A DNA stretch of 64,000 nucleotides from Fen-999 sp044220545 (lineage in GTDB: Bacteria; Pseudomonadota; Gammaproteobacteria; Burkholderiales; Rhodocyclaceae). Position 1 is the first letter of the stretch; the number at the start of each line of letters is the position of its first letter. The stretch covers positions 1 to 64,000 of the forward strand of contig JBGAQX010000007.1 in NCBI GenBank assembly GCA_044220545.1, written 5' to 3'. The position numbers and the translations under genes are program-made. Below are positions 52,485-61,722 of this stretch, one piece after another. Under the pieces are notes generated by a model. That model searched no databases. It saw only the letters and a list, made by a program, of their open reading frames with translations, and was not told the origin of the DNA.

Positions 52485-53138
52485 ATGTGGAATCATCAAT
52501 TGAACAATGCCCGCGCCGGTATGCGGCGGGCGACCGAAGGCCTGCGGCGCGGCTTGCTCGTCTTCGGTTTGCTGCTTGCCGCGACCGCGGCCCAGGCGAC
52601 CGTTGTCTATTCGTTGTATGAATCGACCGACGGGACCGGGACGGTCGGTGCCGCGGTGATCGCGCCCTCAGGGTTGATCCAGGACACCTCGGACTGGTAT
52701 TTGAGCCAGATCATTCCCATTGTCGGCAATCCCTTGCCCGGCTTCGACTTGGCCGAGCCGATGAGTGTTCTTGAGTACCGCGATCCATTTTGCGGCTACC
52801 GCTTCTGCAAAGCCGGTCAGGCATGGATCGGGCAGGATATCGACGGCTATCAGAACCAACTGCAGTTTGCCCTGATCCACTCGAACTACCTTGTTCCGGG
52901 ACCGGACCTGCCGACAGCCGACGGTCTCTATGCGATCCGCGGTGGTCACCAAGCGTTTCACAACTTTGTGGCGTTCTGCGCCATCGGCGAATGCAACTCG
53001 ACGCAGTTTCAGTCGCTGCGCATCGCCGGTGCCGGCAGCCCGGTGCCCGAGCCGGGCAGCCTGATATTGATGCTGGGGTCGCTGGGTATGCTGGCAGGGG
53101 TTCGTCGGCATTGTCCGGCCGGTAGTTCGCAAGGCTGA
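52485..53138 (+). CDS. PEP-CTERM sorting domain protein
   Basis: The 217-residue exported protein has a signal peptide (cleavage near AAQA, residue 38) and a mature part with two Cys pairs (CGYRFC and CAIGEC). Its C-terminus carries the PEP-CTERM signal PVPEPGSLILMLGSLGML followed by Arg residues, the substrate of exosortase A. GGAG lies at the right distance before ATG 52485, so that start is preferred over 52398. No exosortase or eps gene is in the window. It sits between the kinase and the export genes. Confidence 0.8.
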   Translation: MWNHQLNNARAGMRRATEGLRRGLLVFGLLLAATAAQATVVYSLYESTDGTGTVGAAVIAPSGLIQDTSDWYLSQIIPIVGNPLPGFDLAEPMSVLEYRDPFCGYRFCKAGQAWIGQDIDGYQNQLQFALIHSNYLVPGPDLPTADGLYAIRGGHQAFHNFVAFCAIGECNSTQFQSLRIAGAGSPVPEPGSLILMLGSLGMLAGVRRHCPAGSSQG

Positions 53139-53249
53139 AGCCGTTCCCCGGAAACTCGAATCTCGCGACCCTGTCCGCTTCCGCCCTGAAATCGCGTACT
53201 TCCCGATAAGCACGATGGGCAAACCCGCCCGTCGGATCGGGGGCACGAC

Positions 53250-53792
53250 ATGCGCAGGGTTCTCTACATTCTCGGCCAGCTCACCGACCAGGACGCGGAC
53301 TGGCTGGCCGGCGTCGGTTCGCGCCGGCGTTTGCGGGCCGGCGAGTTCCTGGTGCGCCAGGGCGGCCGGCTCGATGATCTGTACATCGTCCTCGACGGCG
53401 AACTGAGCATCCTTGCCGGTGGCGAGCGGGAGATCGCCCGGGTCGGTGTCGGCGACATGCTCGGCGAAATGTCTTTTGTCGACGACAGCCCGGCCTCGGC
53501 ATCGGTGCGGGCGCTGGGCGCGGTGCTGGCGCTGGCGGTGCCGCGCAGCGCGATTGCCGCGCGCATGGCCGGCGACCCGGCCTTCGCCGCCCGCTTCTAC
53601 AAGGCTATCGCGGTCTTCCTCGCCGACCGCCTGCGTGGGGTGATGGCCCGTTTCGGTTATGGCGAGGCCGGCGACGAGGACGGCGCGGCGGTCGCGGCGG
53701 CCACCCTCGGCGAACTCGACGGTCAGGTGATGGACAACCTGTATCTGGCCGGCGGCCGCTTCGAGCGGCTCCTGCAGCGGCTGATGGGCTGA
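53250..53792 (+). CDS. Cyclic-nucleotide-binding-fold protein, ligand Arg lost
   Basis: The 180-residue protein has a single CNB-like domain (about residues 10-115; RLDDLYIVLDGELSIL, GDMLGEMSFVDDS) and a helical C-terminus, but no DNA-binding HTH. In the phosphate cassette the usual PRxAT reads PASAS, so the Arg that contacts the cyclic phosphate is Ala82. It therefore probably does not bind cAMP. It ends 3 nt before the TolC-type gene and begins the export cluster; similar orphan CNB proteins occur in NHLM-type clusters. Confidence 0.75.
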   Translation: MRRVLYILGQLTDQDADWLAGVGSRRRLRAGEFLVRQGGRLDDLYIVLDGELSILAGGEREIARVGVGDMLGEMSFVDDSPASASVRALGAVLALAVPRSAIAARMAGDPAFAARFYKAIAVFLADRLRGVMARFGYGEAGDEDGAAVAAATLGELDGQVMDNLYLAGGRFERLLQRLMG

Positions 53793-53795
53793 GCC

Positions 53796-55370
53796 ATGGG
53801 GCGTCGACTCGGCTTCGTTTGCGCGCTGCCTGGCACCCTGTCCAGCGCGGTGTTCGCCATCCTGGCAATGGCCTGGGCGGCGCCGGCCACCGCCTTGTCC
53901 CTGGCCGCCGCCCTGGCGGCGACCCTGGCCGACAACCGCGAGGTCCAGGTGGCGTCGGCCGTGGCGCGGGGCGCCGCGGGCGCGGCGGAGCAGGCGCGCG
54001 GCGCCTTCGATCCGCTGGTCTCGGTGACCGGTCAGCGCAGCCGGGATCGACGTCCGCTCAGTGAAGCCGAACACCTGGCGGCACCGGAGGCGGGCGAGCA
54101 GACCAGCTCCGGCGCCAGCCTTGCCGCCCGCGTCGAACGGCGTCTGTCGTCGGGGCTGACCGTTTCGGGCAGCGCCGTTTCCAGTTACAGCGACGACCGG
54201 CTCGCGCGCGAACTGGGCATCGCCGCCAAGACCACGCGGGCGCTGGTCCTGGGCGTCAAGCTGCCGCTGGCGCGGGGCGCCGGGGACGGCAACGCCGCCA
54301 AGGCCACCCTGGCGGCGGCGGAGCGCGAGGCGGAGGCGGCCGGCCAGGAAGCCCGCCACCAACTCTCGCTGGCCTTGCGCGATACGGCGGCCGCCTATTG
54401 GGAGTACCTGAGCCGCTGGCGGCAACTGGAGATCAGCCGCCTGGGCGAGGAGCGGACGCTGGGCCTGCTGCAAGAACTGAAGAAGCTGATCGCCGCCGAC
54501 GAGGTGCCGGCCGCCGATCTCGACCTGGCGCTGGCCAACCACGCCGAGCGCGGCAACGCCCGCATCGCCGCCGAGCAGGCGCTGCTGGAAGCCCGTCAGA
54601 CGCTGGCGCGCGGCATGGGCCTGGCGACGGAACAGCAGGACAGGCTGGGCCAGCCCGGCGAGGACTTCCCCGACCTGGACGCCACGACAGCGCCTTCCCT
54701 GGCCGCGCTGCGCCAACGGGCGCTGGCCCGCCGGCAGGACTGGCTGGCCCTGGAGCGACGCGTCGCCGGCTTGCGCGAGCGCCTGGCCGCCGCCCGCGAC
54801 CTGGCTCGACCGCTGGTCGATCTGTCGGTGAACCTCAGTTCCAACGGTCTGCGCGAAGGGGCGGCCATGGCGGCGACGGCCAACCCCTTTGCCGCGCCCT
54901 TCGCCGGCCCCGGGTTGATGGCCCAGTTGCAGGTGCAGTTGCCGGTTGGCAACCGGGCGGCGCTGGGCGGCGTGGCGCAGGTCTCGGCGCAGTTGACCGA
55001 GGCCGAGCTCCGCCGCCAAAGCCTGGGCGACGATATTGGCAGCGCCGTCGAGGCGCGGTTGGCCGAGCTCCGCCGCGCCGCGGAGACCCTGGCCGGTTCG
55101 ACGCGCATCGTCCAGCTCTATGAGCGGACGCTGGCCAACGAACGCACCAAGCGCCGCCTGGGCACCGCCACCCTGATCGACGTGCTGAACGTCGAGGACC
55201 GCTATTTCCGCGCCCTGCTCGACGACGTGCAGCGGCGGCGCAACTACGCCGTCGCCCTGGCCCGCCTCGGTCACGAAATCGACACGCTGGTGGTCGCCCG
55301 GGATGGCCAAGCGGCGGTCAACCTCGGCGCCTTTGCCCACCTGTCGGCACTACCGGATTCAACGCCATGA
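53796..55370 (+). CDS. TolC-family outer-membrane channel
   Basis: The 524-residue protein has a signal peptide (cleavage near ATALS, about residue 30) and two outer-membrane efflux repeats of coiled-coil type, with the ending EIDTLVVARDGQ. It would form the outer-membrane duct for the peptide exporter. It overlaps the HlyD-type gene by 4 nt, so it is part of the same unit. A TolC-type gene is expected where the export complex spans two membranes. Confidence 0.85.
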   Translation: MGRRLGFVCALPGTLSSAVFAILAMAWAAPATALSLAAALAATLADNREVQVASAVARGAAGAAEQARGAFDPLVSVTGQRSRDRRPLSEAEHLAAPEAGEQTSSGASLAARVERRLSSGLTVSGSAVSSYSDDRLARELGIAAKTTRALVLGVKLPLARGAGDGNAAKATLAAAEREAEAAGQEARHQLSLALRDTAAAYWEYLSRWRQLEISRLGEERTLGLLQELKKLIAADEVPAADLDLALANHAERGNARIAAEQALLEARQTLARGMGLATEQQDRLGQPGEDFPDLDATTAPSLAALRQRALARRQDWLALERRVAGLRERLAAARDLARPLVDLSVNLSSNGLREGAAMAATANPFAAPFAGPGLMAQLQVQLPVGNRAALGGVAQVSAQLTEAELRRQSLGDDIGSAVEARLAELRRAAETLAGSTRIVQLYERTLANERTKRRLGTATLIDVLNVEDRYFRALLDDVQRRRNYAVALARLGHEIDTLVVARDGQAAVNLGAFAHLSALPDSTP

Positions 55371-56632
55371 GCGACCGCGCCTCGATCTTCCGTCAGGTTT
55401 CCCTTGAGCGCCTGTCCTCGCCGGAACAGCTCGATCAGCTGGTGCAAGTGATCACGCCGCGCACCTGGCTGCTCTGGGCGCCAATGGCCGGCATCGCCGC
55501 CGGCGCGCTGCTGTGGGGAATCTTCGGCACCGTGCCGGTCACCGTCACCGGGCGGGCCATCCTGTTGCAGCAGGGGGGCCTGGCCGAGGTCAGCGCGGCG
55601 GCGCAGGGGCGGGTCGTCGACCTGCTGGTCGGCGTCGGCGGCCGGGTCGCCCGGGGCCAGCCGGTGGCGCGCATCGCCCAGCCGGAACTGGTCGAGCGGC
55701 AGCGGCAGGCGCAGGATCGTTTGGCCGAAGCCGGTCGCGAGGAACAGCGCCTGCAAGGACTGCTGCGCCAGGGCGCCGACATCCAGGCGGCGTCGCTCCA
55801 GCAACAACGGACGCTGCTCGACCAGCAGTTGCGCGCTTCCGAGGAGCGTGGACGGATCCTGGCCGAGCGCGCCACCGTGCAGGCCACGCTGCTGGCGCAG
55901 GGCCTGATCACCCGCCAGACAATGCTGGCCACCCAGTCGGACGCGACCGCCGCGCGGCTGGAAAGCGAGAACGCCAAGGTCCAGCTCCGCCAGTTGGCCC
56001 TGAAGCAGCTGGAGGAGCGCAAGCAGGCCGAGGCCCAGTTGAGCCAGGTTCAGGCCCAGGTGGCCGAAGCGCGCCGGACCGTCGAAGGGCTCACCGAAAC
56101 GGCGCGCCTGACCACGGTGGTGGAGAGCCCCTACGCCGGCCGGGTGGTGGAGCTGCGCGTCGCCGAAGGCGCGCTGGTGGCGGTGGGTACGCCGCTGGTC
56201 GCCGTCGAACCGGAAGAGGGCGCCACCGAGGGGCTGGAAGCGGCGTTGTATCTGCCGGCCAGCGAGGGCAAGCGGGTGGCCGCCGGCATGGCGGCGCAGG
56301 TCAGCCCGGCCACCGTGCGCCGCGAGGAACACGGCTACCTGCTCGGCGAAGTGAGCTTTGTTTCCGACTACCCGGCGACGCCGCAGAGCATGCGCAGCAC
56401 CTTGCAGAACGAGGAACTGGCGCGGCAGTTGTCGGGCAGCGGCGCGCCCATCGAACTGCGGGTGAAACTCCAGCGCGCCGACACGGTGAGCGGCTATCGC
56501 TGGTCGTCGGCGTCCGGGCCGCCGTTGAAAGTGACCGCCGGCACCCTGGCCCAGGCCGAGGTGGTGGTGCGCCGCCAGGCGCCCATCACGCTGGTCGTGC
56601 CGGCGCTGCGCCGGCTACTGGGGGTCTACTGA
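55367..56632 (+). CDS. HlyD-type adaptor of NHLM-like exporter
   Basis: The 421-residue membrane-fusion protein has an N-terminal anchor (about residues 33-56) preceded by IFRQVSLERLSSPEQLDQLV, which is characteristic of the NHLM bacteriocin secretion protein family. A lipoyl-like part (AAQGRVVDLLVGVGGRVARGQ), a long coiled coil and a beta-barrel region follow. It links the ABC transporter to the TolC-type channel. The start overlaps the tolC-like stop (ATGA) and its own stop overlaps the next start (TGATG). Confidence 0.88.
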   Translation: MSDRASIFRQVSLERLSSPEQLDQLVQVITPRTWLLWAPMAGIAAGALLWGIFGTVPVTVTGRAILLQQGGLAEVSAAAQGRVVDLLVGVGGRVARGQPVARIAQPELVERQRQAQDRLAEAGREEQRLQGLLRQGADIQAASLQQQRTLLDQQLRASEERGRILAERATVQATLLAQGLITRQTMLATQSDATAARLESENAKVQLRQLALKQLEERKQAEAQLSQVQAQVAEARRTVEGLTETARLTTVVESPYAGRVVELRVAEGALVAVGTPLVAVEPEEGATEGLEAALYLPASEGKRVAAGMAAQVSPATVRREEHGYLLGEVSFVSDYPATPQSMRSTLQNEELARQLSGSGAPIELRVKLQRADTVSGYRWSSASGPPLKVTAGTLAQAEVVVRRQAPITLVVPALRRLLGVY

Positions 56633-58833
56633 TGGCCGCCGCCGAAGTGTCGCCGGGCGCGGCGATGCCGGCCGGGCTGAGCCGGCGGCGGGTGCGCACG
56701 CCGGTGATCCTGCAAATGGAGGCGGTGGAATGCGGCGCCGCCGCCCTGGCCATCGTCCTCGCCCACCATGGCCGCTGGGTGCCGCTGGAGGAACTGCGCC
56801 GCCAGTGCGGTGTGTCCCGCGACGGCAGCAAGGCCAGCAATGTGGTCAAGGCTGCTCGCGCCTACGGCCTGAACGGCCGTGGTTTCCGCCGCGAACCGGC
56901 CGGGCTGGGCGATCTGCCCCTGCCCATGGTGGTGTTCTGGAACTTCAACCACTTTCTGGTGGTGGAGGGCTACGACGAGGCGGGTGTCTATCTCAACGAC
57001 CCGGCCGGCGGGCACCGCCAGGTGGGCTGGGACGAGTTCGACCTCGCCTTTACCGGGGTGGTGCTGAGCTTCGAACCGACCGCCGAGTTCGTGCGCGGCG
57101 GTGAGCCACCAGGCTTGCTCAAGGCACTGGCAGCGCGGCTGGCCGGCCAGCGGGCGGTGCTCTGGTTCCTGCTGGCGGTGGGGCTGACCCTGATCCTGCC
57201 CGGGCTGATCGTGCCGGCCTTCGCCCGGGTGTTCGTGGATGAAGTTCTGGTCGGTGGCCAGGCTGGCTGGGTGCGCCCGCTGGTGCTGGGCATGGTGGCC
57301 ACGGCCTTGTTGCGCGCGGGCCTGATGGCGCTGGAAAAGCATGCCCTCCTGCGCCTGGAGGCCGGGCTGGCGGTGGCCGCCGGCAGCCGGCTGTTCTGGC
57401 ATCTGCTGCATCTGCCGATCGAGTTCTACACCCAGCGCTATGCCGGCGAGGTGGGCGCGCGGCTGGCCATCAGCGACCGCGTCGCCCATCTGGTGGCCGG
57501 CGAACTGCCGGCGGCGGCGCTCAACCTGTTCACCGCGCTGTTCTTCCTGGTCATGATGGCGAGCTACGACCCGCTGCTGGCGCTGGTAAGCCTGACCTTC
57601 GCGGTGGCCAACATCGCCTTGCTGCAATCGGTGGCGCGTCGGCGCAAGGCTGCCAACCAGCGGCTGGCCATCGACGGTGGCAAGGTCATGGGCGCCTCGA
57701 TGAACGGCCTGATGCTGATCGAAACGCTGAAAGCATCCGGCGCCGAAGGCGACTTCTTCGAGAAATGGGCCGGATACCAGGCCCGCTGGCTGATGTCGCT
57801 CCAGGCGCAAGCGCGCGCCTCGCTGTTGCTCAACGGGCTGCCGACCACCTTCGCGGCGCTGGAGGCGGCCGCCATCGTCGGCCTGGGTGGTCTGCGGGTA
57901 ATGGAAGGCGCCATGACGCTCGGTATGCTGGTCGCCTTCCAGAGCCTGGCGCAGAGCTTCGCCCAGCCGGTGCATGCGCTGGTTGGCCTGGGCGCCAGGC
58001 TCCAGCAACTGCAAGGCGACATGGACCGGCTGGACGACGTGCAGCGGGTGGCGCCGGAACCGACATCCCTGGCCCGGCCGGACGAGACCGCCGAGCCGTC
58101 CGCGGCCCGGCTGGACGGCCGCATCGAGCTGCGCAAGGTCAGCTTCGGCTACAACCGGGCGGCCGCGCCGCTGATCGAGGACTTCTCGCTGGTGGTCGAA
58201 CCGGGCCAGCGCGTCGCCCTGGTCGGGCCCTCCGGCTGCGGCAAGTCGACGGTGTCGCGGCTGCTCATGGGCCTCTACCAGCCCTGGTCGGGCGATGTGC
58301 TGCTCGACGGCCAGCCACGCGCCGCCTGGGACCGCGACCGGCTGGCGCTCTCGATGGCCGTGGTCGATCAGGAGATTGCGCTGTTCGCCGGTTCGGTGCG
58401 CGACAACCTGACCCTGTGGGACGACACCGTGCCCGACGCCTCGGTGGTGCGGGCCGCCACCGATGCCTGCGTGCACGACGCGATCCTGGTCCGCCCCGGC
58501 GGCTACGACGGGCCGGTGGATCAGGATGGCCGCAACTTCAGCGGTGGCCAGCGCCAGCGGCTGGAGATCGCCCGGGCGCTGGTGAACGAGCCGCGCATCC
58601 TGGTGCTTGACGAGGCGACCAGCGCCCTCGATCCAGTGGTGGAGCAGCGGATCGACAGCCACTTGCGGCGGCGCGGCTGCACCTGCGTGATCATCGCCCA
58701 CCGCCTGAGCACGGTACGCGACTGCGACCGGATCTACGTGCTGCGGGAAGGGCGGATTGCCGAGGCCGGCAATCACGACGAACTGATGGCGATTCCCGAT
58801 GGCCTCTACCGGCGACTGGCGGTGATCGAGTGA
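56632..58833 (+). CDS. C39-peptidase ABC exporter (NHLM type)
   Basis: The 733-residue protein has an N-terminal C39 cysteine peptidase (catalytic Cys34 in MEAVECGAAALAIVLAHHG, His107 in WNFNHFLVV and Asp123 in LNDPAGG), then six membrane helices (about 160-440). The ATPase has Walker A GPSGCGKST and signature FSGGQRQRLEIARAL. Such proteins cut a leader after double Gly and export the peptide. This matches the SGG site in the precursor at 62543-62746. It overlaps the previous and next genes by 1-4 nt. Confidence 0.92.
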   Translation: MAAAEVSPGAAMPAGLSRRRVRTPVILQMEAVECGAAALAIVLAHHGRWVPLEELRRQCGVSRDGSKASNVVKAARAYGLNGRGFRREPAGLGDLPLPMVVFWNFNHFLVVEGYDEAGVYLNDPAGGHRQVGWDEFDLAFTGVVLSFEPTAEFVRGGEPPGLLKALAARLAGQRAVLWFLLAVGLTLILPGLIVPAFARVFVDEVLVGGQAGWVRPLVLGMVATALLRAGLMALEKHALLRLEAGLAVAAGSRLFWHLLHLPIEFYTQRYAGEVGARLAISDRVAHLVAGELPAAALNLFTALFFLVMMASYDPLLALVSLTFAVANIALLQSVARRRKAANQRLAIDGGKVMGASMNGLMLIETLKASGAEGDFFEKWAGYQARWLMSLQAQARASLLLNGLPTTFAALEAAAIVGLGGLRVMEGAMTLGMLVAFQSLAQSFAQPVHALVGLGARLQQLQGDMDRLDDVQRVAPEPTSLARPDETAEPSAARLDGRIELRKVSFGYNRAAAPLIEDFSLVVEPGQRVALVGPSGCGKSTVSRLLMGLYQPWSGDVLLDGQPRAAWDRDRLALSMAVVDQEIALFAGSVRDNLTLWDDTVPDASVVRAATDACVHDAILVRPGGYDGPVDQDGRNFSGGQRQRLEIARALVNEPRILVLDEATSALDPVVEQRIDSHLRRRGCTCVIIAHRLSTVRDCDRIYVLREGRIAEAGNHDELMAIPDGLYRRLAVIE

Positions 58834-61691
58834 GCGCCGGCGTTCTCGATCCGGTCTGGCCGGTGGCCTCGTCCGGTCCGGCGACCACCATTCCCTGTGC
58901 CGGAACACGGGGCCTGCGGCGGGTCGTGTCCGGGGCAATGGACCTGTTCTTCGCCACCGTGGGTGCGGATGGCGTTCCGGGGCCGCGGCGGCCGGTCTGC
59001 CGCGTTGCGGCGGGCGGCGTGTTCCTGGCGGCGGTGCCGCCGGCCGAGCTGGCCGGCTGGCGGGGGAGCTTCGTGCCGGTGCCTGGTACGCGCTGTCAGG
59101 ACCTGGATGCGGATGGCGATATGGCCACGGATGACGAGCTGGCCCGCTGGCTGGGCGGCCTGGTGCGGGCCTGCCGGCCGGGGCTGGCGCCAGCGGACTA
59201 TCGCGAGGCACAGTCGGGCGACGGGCTCGCCCTGGCCGATGGCGAAGTCTGTGCCAGCAGCGCCGGCCTCGCCTGGCTGGAAGTGAGTTCGGGCCAGGTA
59301 CTGCTGATGGGTGAGGAGGATCTGGTCTTTGCCGCCGGCTCTCTCATCTGCCTGCATGCCGATGCCTGGCTGGTTGCCGCCGGTCCGGGCCAACTGCGGC
59401 CGGTCTCTCGCCCACCGTCGGCGCGGGCGGGCACCGCCTTGGCCGCCGTGCAGGACGCGCTGTTCCGTGCCCTGATCCGCCGCTGGGCCGCCGATGACGC
59501 CGAGGAGCGGCGACGCCTGGTCCGCCGCCGTGACCGGGCGAGTCGTCGCCTCGGTGGTTCGCTGCGCAGCCTGGCCTGCCTGCTCGACTCGGCGCGGACG
59601 TCCGTACCGGGTGAGGACGGCGGCGATCCGGTGCTCGCCGCCTGCCGGCTGGTGGGTGCGCGCGCCGGAATCGAGTTTCCGCCCTTGCCACAGGCGCTGG
59701 CCGATCTTGCTGGCGGCGAGCGCCTGGCGGCGCTGGTCGATGGCGCCCGGGTCCAGAAACGCCGCGTCGCCCTGCGTGGCGATTGGTGGCTGGAGGATGG
59801 CGGCCCGCTGGTGGGTTCCACCGTCGCGGACGACGCGGTGGTGGCCCTGCTGCCGCAACGGGGTGGCGGCTACAGCGCGGTGTTCCCCGCCAGCGGCCGT
59901 CGCCAGTCGGTGGACGCCGCCCTGGCGGCGACGCTGCGACCTCATGCCCATATGCTGTTTCGCGGCTTTCCGGCTCGACCGCTCGGCATCGTCGACCTGG
60001 TGCGCCTCGGAGCGTGCGGGCTGGGACGGGAGACCGGCCTGGTCCTGGTCGTGGCGCTGCTGCTGGGGCTGCTCGGCATGCTGGCGCCCCTGGCCCTGGG
60101 CTATCTGTTCGATCATGTGATCCCGGCGGCGGACCGCGGCCAACTGGCGCAGATGCTGGGCGCGCTGGCCGGTGCGGCCGTCGCCACGCTGGGCTTCTCG
60201 TTGTTCCGCGCCGAACTCATGCTGCGGCTGCAGGGGCGCATGGAGACGGCCGTGCAGGCCGCCGTCTGGGACCGGGTGCTGAAGCTGCCGGCGCGGTTTT
60301 TCCGCGACTATTCGTCGGGCGACCTGGCCCAGCGCATCAACGCCGTCAACCATATCCACCAGGAACTCTCCGGAACGACCGTCGGTGGCTTGCTGAGCGG
60401 CTTGTTCGCCTTCATGAACCTGGGCCTGCTGTTCTCCCTGGCGCCGCATCTGGCCCTGCCGGCCCTCGGCCTGGTGGCGGTGGCGGTGCTGGTGAGCGGC
60501 GGCCTGGCCGTGCTGATCATCGACCGGGAAAGGCGGCAACAGGAGGCGCAGGGCAAGCTGTCCGGCCTGGTGCTGGAACTGCTGACGGGCATCGCCAAGT
60601 TGCGCGTCGCCGCGGCCGAGGCGCGCGGCTTCGCCCGCTGGGCCGCCCTGTTCGCCCGTGGCTGGGCCGCGGAGCTCGACGCCCGCCGCCTGGCCAATGT
60701 TGCGCAGATATTCACGGCGGCATTCTCGGTGATCGCCGCGGCGGTGATCTTCGACGCCGCCGCCCAGTCGCCATCGACCGGGGCGGTGCCATTGTCCACG
60801 GGTGACTTCGTCGCCTTCATTGGTGTCTTCACCAGCTTCTTCCTCCAGTTCATCGCCCTGGGTGACATTCTTCTTTCCTTGCTGCACCTGCTGCCGCAAC
60901 TGGAACGGGCGCGGCCGATCCTGGCCGCCGTGCCGGAGACCGCGACGGGCCCGAGCGGCACGCTGGCCTTGCGCGGCAACGTGGCGGTGTCGAACCTGTG
61001 CTTCCGCTACCAGGCCGACGGGCCGGCCATTCTCGACGGGATTTCCTTTGCCCTGCGCGAGGGCGAGTTCCTGGCGGTGGTCGGGCCGTCCGGCTCCGGC
61101 AAGTCCACCTTGATGCGACTGCTGCTCGGCTTCGAACGGCCCACGGCCGGCGGCATCGGTTACGACGGCAAGGAACTCGCGGACCTGGATCCGCCAGCGC
61201 TGCGCCGCCAAATGGGCGTGGTGCTCCAGTCCGGCCAGTTGATGCCCGGCGACATCTATTCGAACATCATCGGCGCGCACAACCTGACCCTCGACGATGC
61301 CTGGGAAGCAGCCCGGCGCTGCGGGCTGGATGCCGACATCGAGGCGATGCCGATGGGCATGCATACGGTGCTCGGCGAGGGAGCGACCACCCTTTCCGGC
61401 GGCCAGCGGCAGCGCATCCTGATCGCCCGCGCCATCGTCCGCCGGCCGCGCCTGCTGCTCTTCGACGAGGCGACCAGCGCGCTCGACAACCGCACCCAGG
61501 AAATCGTCAGCCGCTCGGTGGAACGCTTGAAGGCCACCCGCATCGTCATCGCTCATCGCCTGTCCACCATCGTCAATGCCGACCGCATTCTCGTGCTGGA
61601 CCAGGGGCGCGTCGTCCAGTCCGGCACCTATGCCGAGCTGATGGAACAACCGGGCCTGTTCCGCGAACTGGCCAGTCGCCAACTTGCATGA
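58830..61691 (+). CDS. Second ABC exporter of NHLM type with long N-terminal extension
   Basis: The 953-residue protein has an unusual soluble N-terminal part of about 390 residues without membrane segments, then six membrane helices and an ATPase with Walker A GPSGSGKST and signature LSGGQRQRILIARAI. There is no C39 catalytic Cys-His pair, so it does not cut leaders itself. In NHLM clusters a peptidase-ABC and an ATP-binding ABC occur side by side and may act as a heterodimer. The start is GTG 58830, overlapping the previous stop. Confidence 0.88.
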   Translation: MSAGVLDPVWPVASSGPATTIPCAGTRGLRRVVSGAMDLFFATVGADGVPGPRRPVCRVAAGGVFLAAVPPAELAGWRGSFVPVPGTRCQDLDADGDMATDDELARWLGGLVRACRPGLAPADYREAQSGDGLALADGEVCASSAGLAWLEVSSGQVLLMGEEDLVFAAGSLICLHADAWLVAAGPGQLRPVSRPPSARAGTALAAVQDALFRALIRRWAADDAEERRRLVRRRDRASRRLGGSLRSLACLLDSARTSVPGEDGGDPVLAACRLVGARAGIEFPPLPQALADLAGGERLAALVDGARVQKRRVALRGDWWLEDGGPLVGSTVADDAVVALLPQRGGGYSAVFPASGRRQSVDAALAATLRPHAHMLFRGFPARPLGIVDLVRLGACGLGRETGLVLVVALLLGLLGMLAPLALGYLFDHVIPAADRGQLAQMLGALAGAAVATLGFSLFRAELMLRLQGRMETAVQAAVWDRVLKLPARFFRDYSSGDLAQRINAVNHIHQELSGTTVGGLLSGLFAFMNLGLLFSLAPHLALPALGLVAVAVLVSGGLAVLIIDRERRQQEAQGKLSGLVLELLTGIAKLRVAAAEARGFARWAALFARGWAAELDARRLANVAQIFTAAFSVIAAAVIFDAAAQSPSTGAVPLSTGDFVAFIGVFTSFFLQFIALGDILLSLLHLLPQLERARPILAAVPETATGPSGTLALRGNVAVSNLCFRYQADGPAILDGISFALREGEFLAVVGPSGSGKSTLMRLLLGFERPTAGGIGYDGKELADLDPPALRRQMGVVLQSGQLMPGDIYSNIIGAHNLTLDDAWEAARRCGLDADIEAMPMGMHTVLGEGATTLSGGQRQRILIARAIVRRPRLLLFDEATSALDNRTQEIVSRSVERLKATRIVIAHRLSTIVNADRILVLDQGRVVQSGTYAELMEQPGLFRELASRQLA

Positions 61692-61722
61692 ACCGGTCAA
61701 TCGCCACCAGAGGAACCCGACC

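Noticed and set aside
52668..55340. 890-codon open frame on the minus strand
   Set aside because: It is antisense to the PEP-CTERM, CNB and TolC genes; its composition is that of a shadow frame.
55513..56631. Plus-strand in-frame extension of the C39 ABC exporter back to 55513
   Set aside because: The extra part lies in a different frame over the HlyD-type gene, is Gly/Arg-rich and has no domain; the ATG at 56632 in a TGATG overlap is the natural start.
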